This document shows positions 23,040 through 24,157 of a DNA stretch of 24,157 nt, in pieces (the first letter of the stretch is position 1; each line of letters begins with the position of its first letter). The stretch spans positions 1-24,157 of the forward strand of contig DAOOUW010000032.1 of assembly GCA_035390885.1 (NCBI GenBank), given 5' to 3'. The DNA comes from JAOAFT01 sp035390885. GTDB taxonomy: Bacteria > Bacteroidota > Ignavibacteria > UBA10030. The translations under genes and the position numbers were made by a program. Below the pieces are notes generated by a model that saw only the letters and a program-made list of their open reading frames with translations, was not told where the DNA came from and made no database searches.

Positions 23040-23230
23040 AAAAAGGATGTTGCCTCGATACGCCTGACAGCCGAAATCTTATGGGTGGCTGAGGTGAGCA
23101 ATAGCTTTATTCCAAATTATACATTAGAAATCTATGAAGGCTGTTGCCTCGATACGCCTTTCGGCACCTCGGCAACCGATTCAATTGAGGCGGAAAGACG
23201 GTGGCTGAGTATCAAAGCCACCGTCTTGAG
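23040..23230. repeat. Degenerate intergenic repeat with palindromic parts
   Basis: No gene is visible between ybaB and 23243 (about 320 bases including the ybaB promoter). An identical 18-base unit, TGTTGCCTCGATACGCCT, occurs at 23048-23065 and 23142-23159, 94 bases apart. The ten bases GGTGGCTGAG recur at 23084-23093 and 23200-23209. In the second copy, GTTGCC and GGCAAC form an inverted repeat around GCC-TTT-CGGC. The stretch is visibly more GC-rich than its surroundings. It resembles dispersed extragenic palindromic elements, though copies elsewhere in the genome cannot be checked here. Confidence 0.6.
23195..23227. terminator. Hairpin terminator after the sorting-domain remnant
   Basis: A perfect 12-bp stem, AAGACGGTGGCT (23195-23206) and AGCCACCGTCTT (23216-23227), has a 9-base loop. 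It lies just downstream of the minus-strand stop at 23243. The U tracts are short on both strands (TTTCC on minus, TTGAGTTTT on plus), so it may be a terminator or part of the surrounding repeat. Confidence 0.6.
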
Positions 23231-23242
23231 TTTTGCTATTCC

Positions 23243-23470
23243 TTACTTCACCAGCAGTAACTTTTTGACTGCTGTATAACTTCCGGCTTCTAATTTGTAA
23301 AAATAGACTCCACTCGAGAACATCGTTCTGTTGAACTCCGCTTCGCTTCGTGTCCATTGATGATTTCCTTGCTCTAAACTACATACCTGTCTCATTCCTA
23401 TCAGGGGGCAATATATAGGTATATCGAAAAAATCATGTTTTGAATTCGTACTTTCAAGAGAACAGAGCAA
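23243..23470 (-). pseudogene. Remnant of a type IX secretion sorting domain protein
   Basis: The last 45 or so codons (up to about 23380) encode the end of a Por/type IX C-terminal sorting domain: EAEFNRTMFSSGVYFYKLEAG and then TAVKKLLLVK. The upstream half of the domain (the NPFNP motif and the VYDxLG strand) is missing, and the preceding 30 residues show no relation to it. There is no signal peptide and no plausible cargo domain, so it cannot be a functional exported protein. It is probably a deletion remnant. The 166 bases from here to the next gene are AT-rich and without a gene; they contain a sequence resembling the -10 region of the ybaB promoter (about 23508-23530). Confidence 0.6.
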
Positions 23471-23636
23471 ACACTCCGTTAAATTACCTCATCTTTCAGC
23501 GTTCCATTTTCTAAAATATAATCTGAAATAAATTACCTAATAAACACAAAGTTTAAGAAGACATCATTATTCTGTACAATCGAGCTTCACCAATTATTTT
23601 TTACATTGATTCTTTTTTCAATTGAATGAGCATAGA

Positions 23637-24157
23637 TTATCGAATCAGCAACATTTTTTTCGTAGCTACTAATTCTGAATTTACCCGTAATGTATAGAAG
23701 TATACTCCTGATGCATAAGAAGACGCATCGAACTCAACTGAATATTGACCGGGAATTTGCTCTCTGTTCACCAGAGTTTTTATTTCACGACCAAGGACAT
23801 CATATACTGCCAATGTAACGAAGCTTGCTGTTTTGACAGAATAACAAATCTTTGTCAATGGATTGAAAGGATTGGGAAAATTCTGTTCAAGTTTAACATT
23901 TCCAGGAATATTAGTAGATGCAATGTACGATGGTTTTTCTCCAACTAAAGAATAACTGATGCCGTCATACCAGGTTCTGTTAACATCACCTTTTAACGTC
24001 GTTGTCCCAACCTGTACAGCAGAATCATCAACAAAGACATCAAACGTCATTGAAGCGCCTACATTGATTCTACCAAGATAAGCCTCATAGAGAAACCGAT
24101 TCGGTTCTGCAATTATAGGCTCAACGTTATACTCGCTGCTATCGATGCTTCGACTTG
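23637..24157 (-). CDS. Type IX-secreted protein, 3' part only
   Basis: The frame stays open from the stop at 23637 to the window edge (173 codons), so the gene begins outside. Internal Met codons such as 24050 should not be taken as the start. The last 85 or so residues are a textbook type IX secretion C-terminal sorting domain (type A): LEQNFPNPFNPLTKI, then VTLAVYDVLGREIKTLVN, then SYASGVYFYTLRVN and the terminal TKKMLLIR. Such domains direct the protein through the Por machinery to the cell surface or outside and are cleaved. The visible upstream part (about 85 residues) looks beta-rich and does not identify the cargo. No secretion machinery gene is in the window. Confidence 0.9.
   Translation of the reverse strand, partial: SRSIDSSEYNVEPIIAEPNRFLYEAYLGRINVGASMTFDVFVDDSAVQVGTTTLKGDVNRTWYDGISYSLVGEKPSYIASTNIPGNVKLEQNFPNPFNPLTKICYSVKTASFVTLAVYDVLGREIKTLVNREQIPGQYSVEFDASSYASGVYFYTLRVNSELVATKKMLLIR

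Noticed and set aside
23037..23279. Plus-strand 80-codon open frame across the repeat region
   Set aside because: It has no ribosome binding site, no family resemblance, and its repeated CLDTP-like stretch is only the translation of the 18-base DNA repeat.

Overview
The window is a gene-dense bacterial chromosome segment. Nearly everything lies on the minus strand; the one confident plus-strand gene is a GNAT acetyltransferase. The base composition is AT-leaning (judged by eye). The best guess for the source is the Ignavibacteria/Chlorobi side of the Bacteroidota superphylum. Type IX secretion C-terminal sorting domains at the right edge point to that superphylum. HPr kinase, clear Shine-Dalgarno sites (AAGGAG-type) and TTGACA/TATATT-type promoters argue against a classical Bacteroidetes genome. 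This placement is inference.

Layout, in the direction of transcription (right to left). (1) 23637-24157: 3' end of a large secreted protein with a type IX sorting domain, cut by the window edge. Beyond it are a decayed second sorting domain (23243-23470) and a repeat-rich intergenic stretch (about 23040-23230). (2) 22922-19158: ybaB, recR, two tandem paralogous lipoproteins, pheA and ftsX, tightly packed behind a good promoter. (3) 18995-18405: a TetR regulator with its own promoter. (4) 18191-11686: a complete SUF iron-sulfur cluster operon in the order Rrf2 regulator, sufB, sufC, sufD, sufS, sufU, a Cys-rich A-type carrier and sufT, followed by an Fe/Mn superoxide dismutase. A bidirectional hairpin terminator separates it from the GNAT gene (10486-10968, plus strand). 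(5) 10358-6260: a bifunctional (p)ppGpp synthetase/hydrolase, ruvX, mtgA and an AlbA_2/winged-helix protein, with gaps of 5-6 bases. (6) 5991-101: an unrecognised 160-aa protein, ybeY, smg, topA, xerC, hpf and hprK, behind a near-consensus promoter. A further promoter at 42-68 points out of the left edge.

Together the genes cover stress and ribosome hibernation (Rel, HPF), RNA and DNA maintenance (YbeY, TopA, XerC, RecR, RuvX, YbaB), envelope functions (MtgA, FtsX, lipoproteins) and Fe-S assembly with oxidative-stress defence (SUF, SOD).

I found no CRISPR array, tRNA, rRNA, phage or insertion sequence, and no clearly new multi-gene system. The most promising poorly described items are the 160-aa protein leading the ybeY-topA operon, the tandem lipoprotein pair, the Cys-rich A-type carrier and the intergenic repeat element near 23.1 kb.
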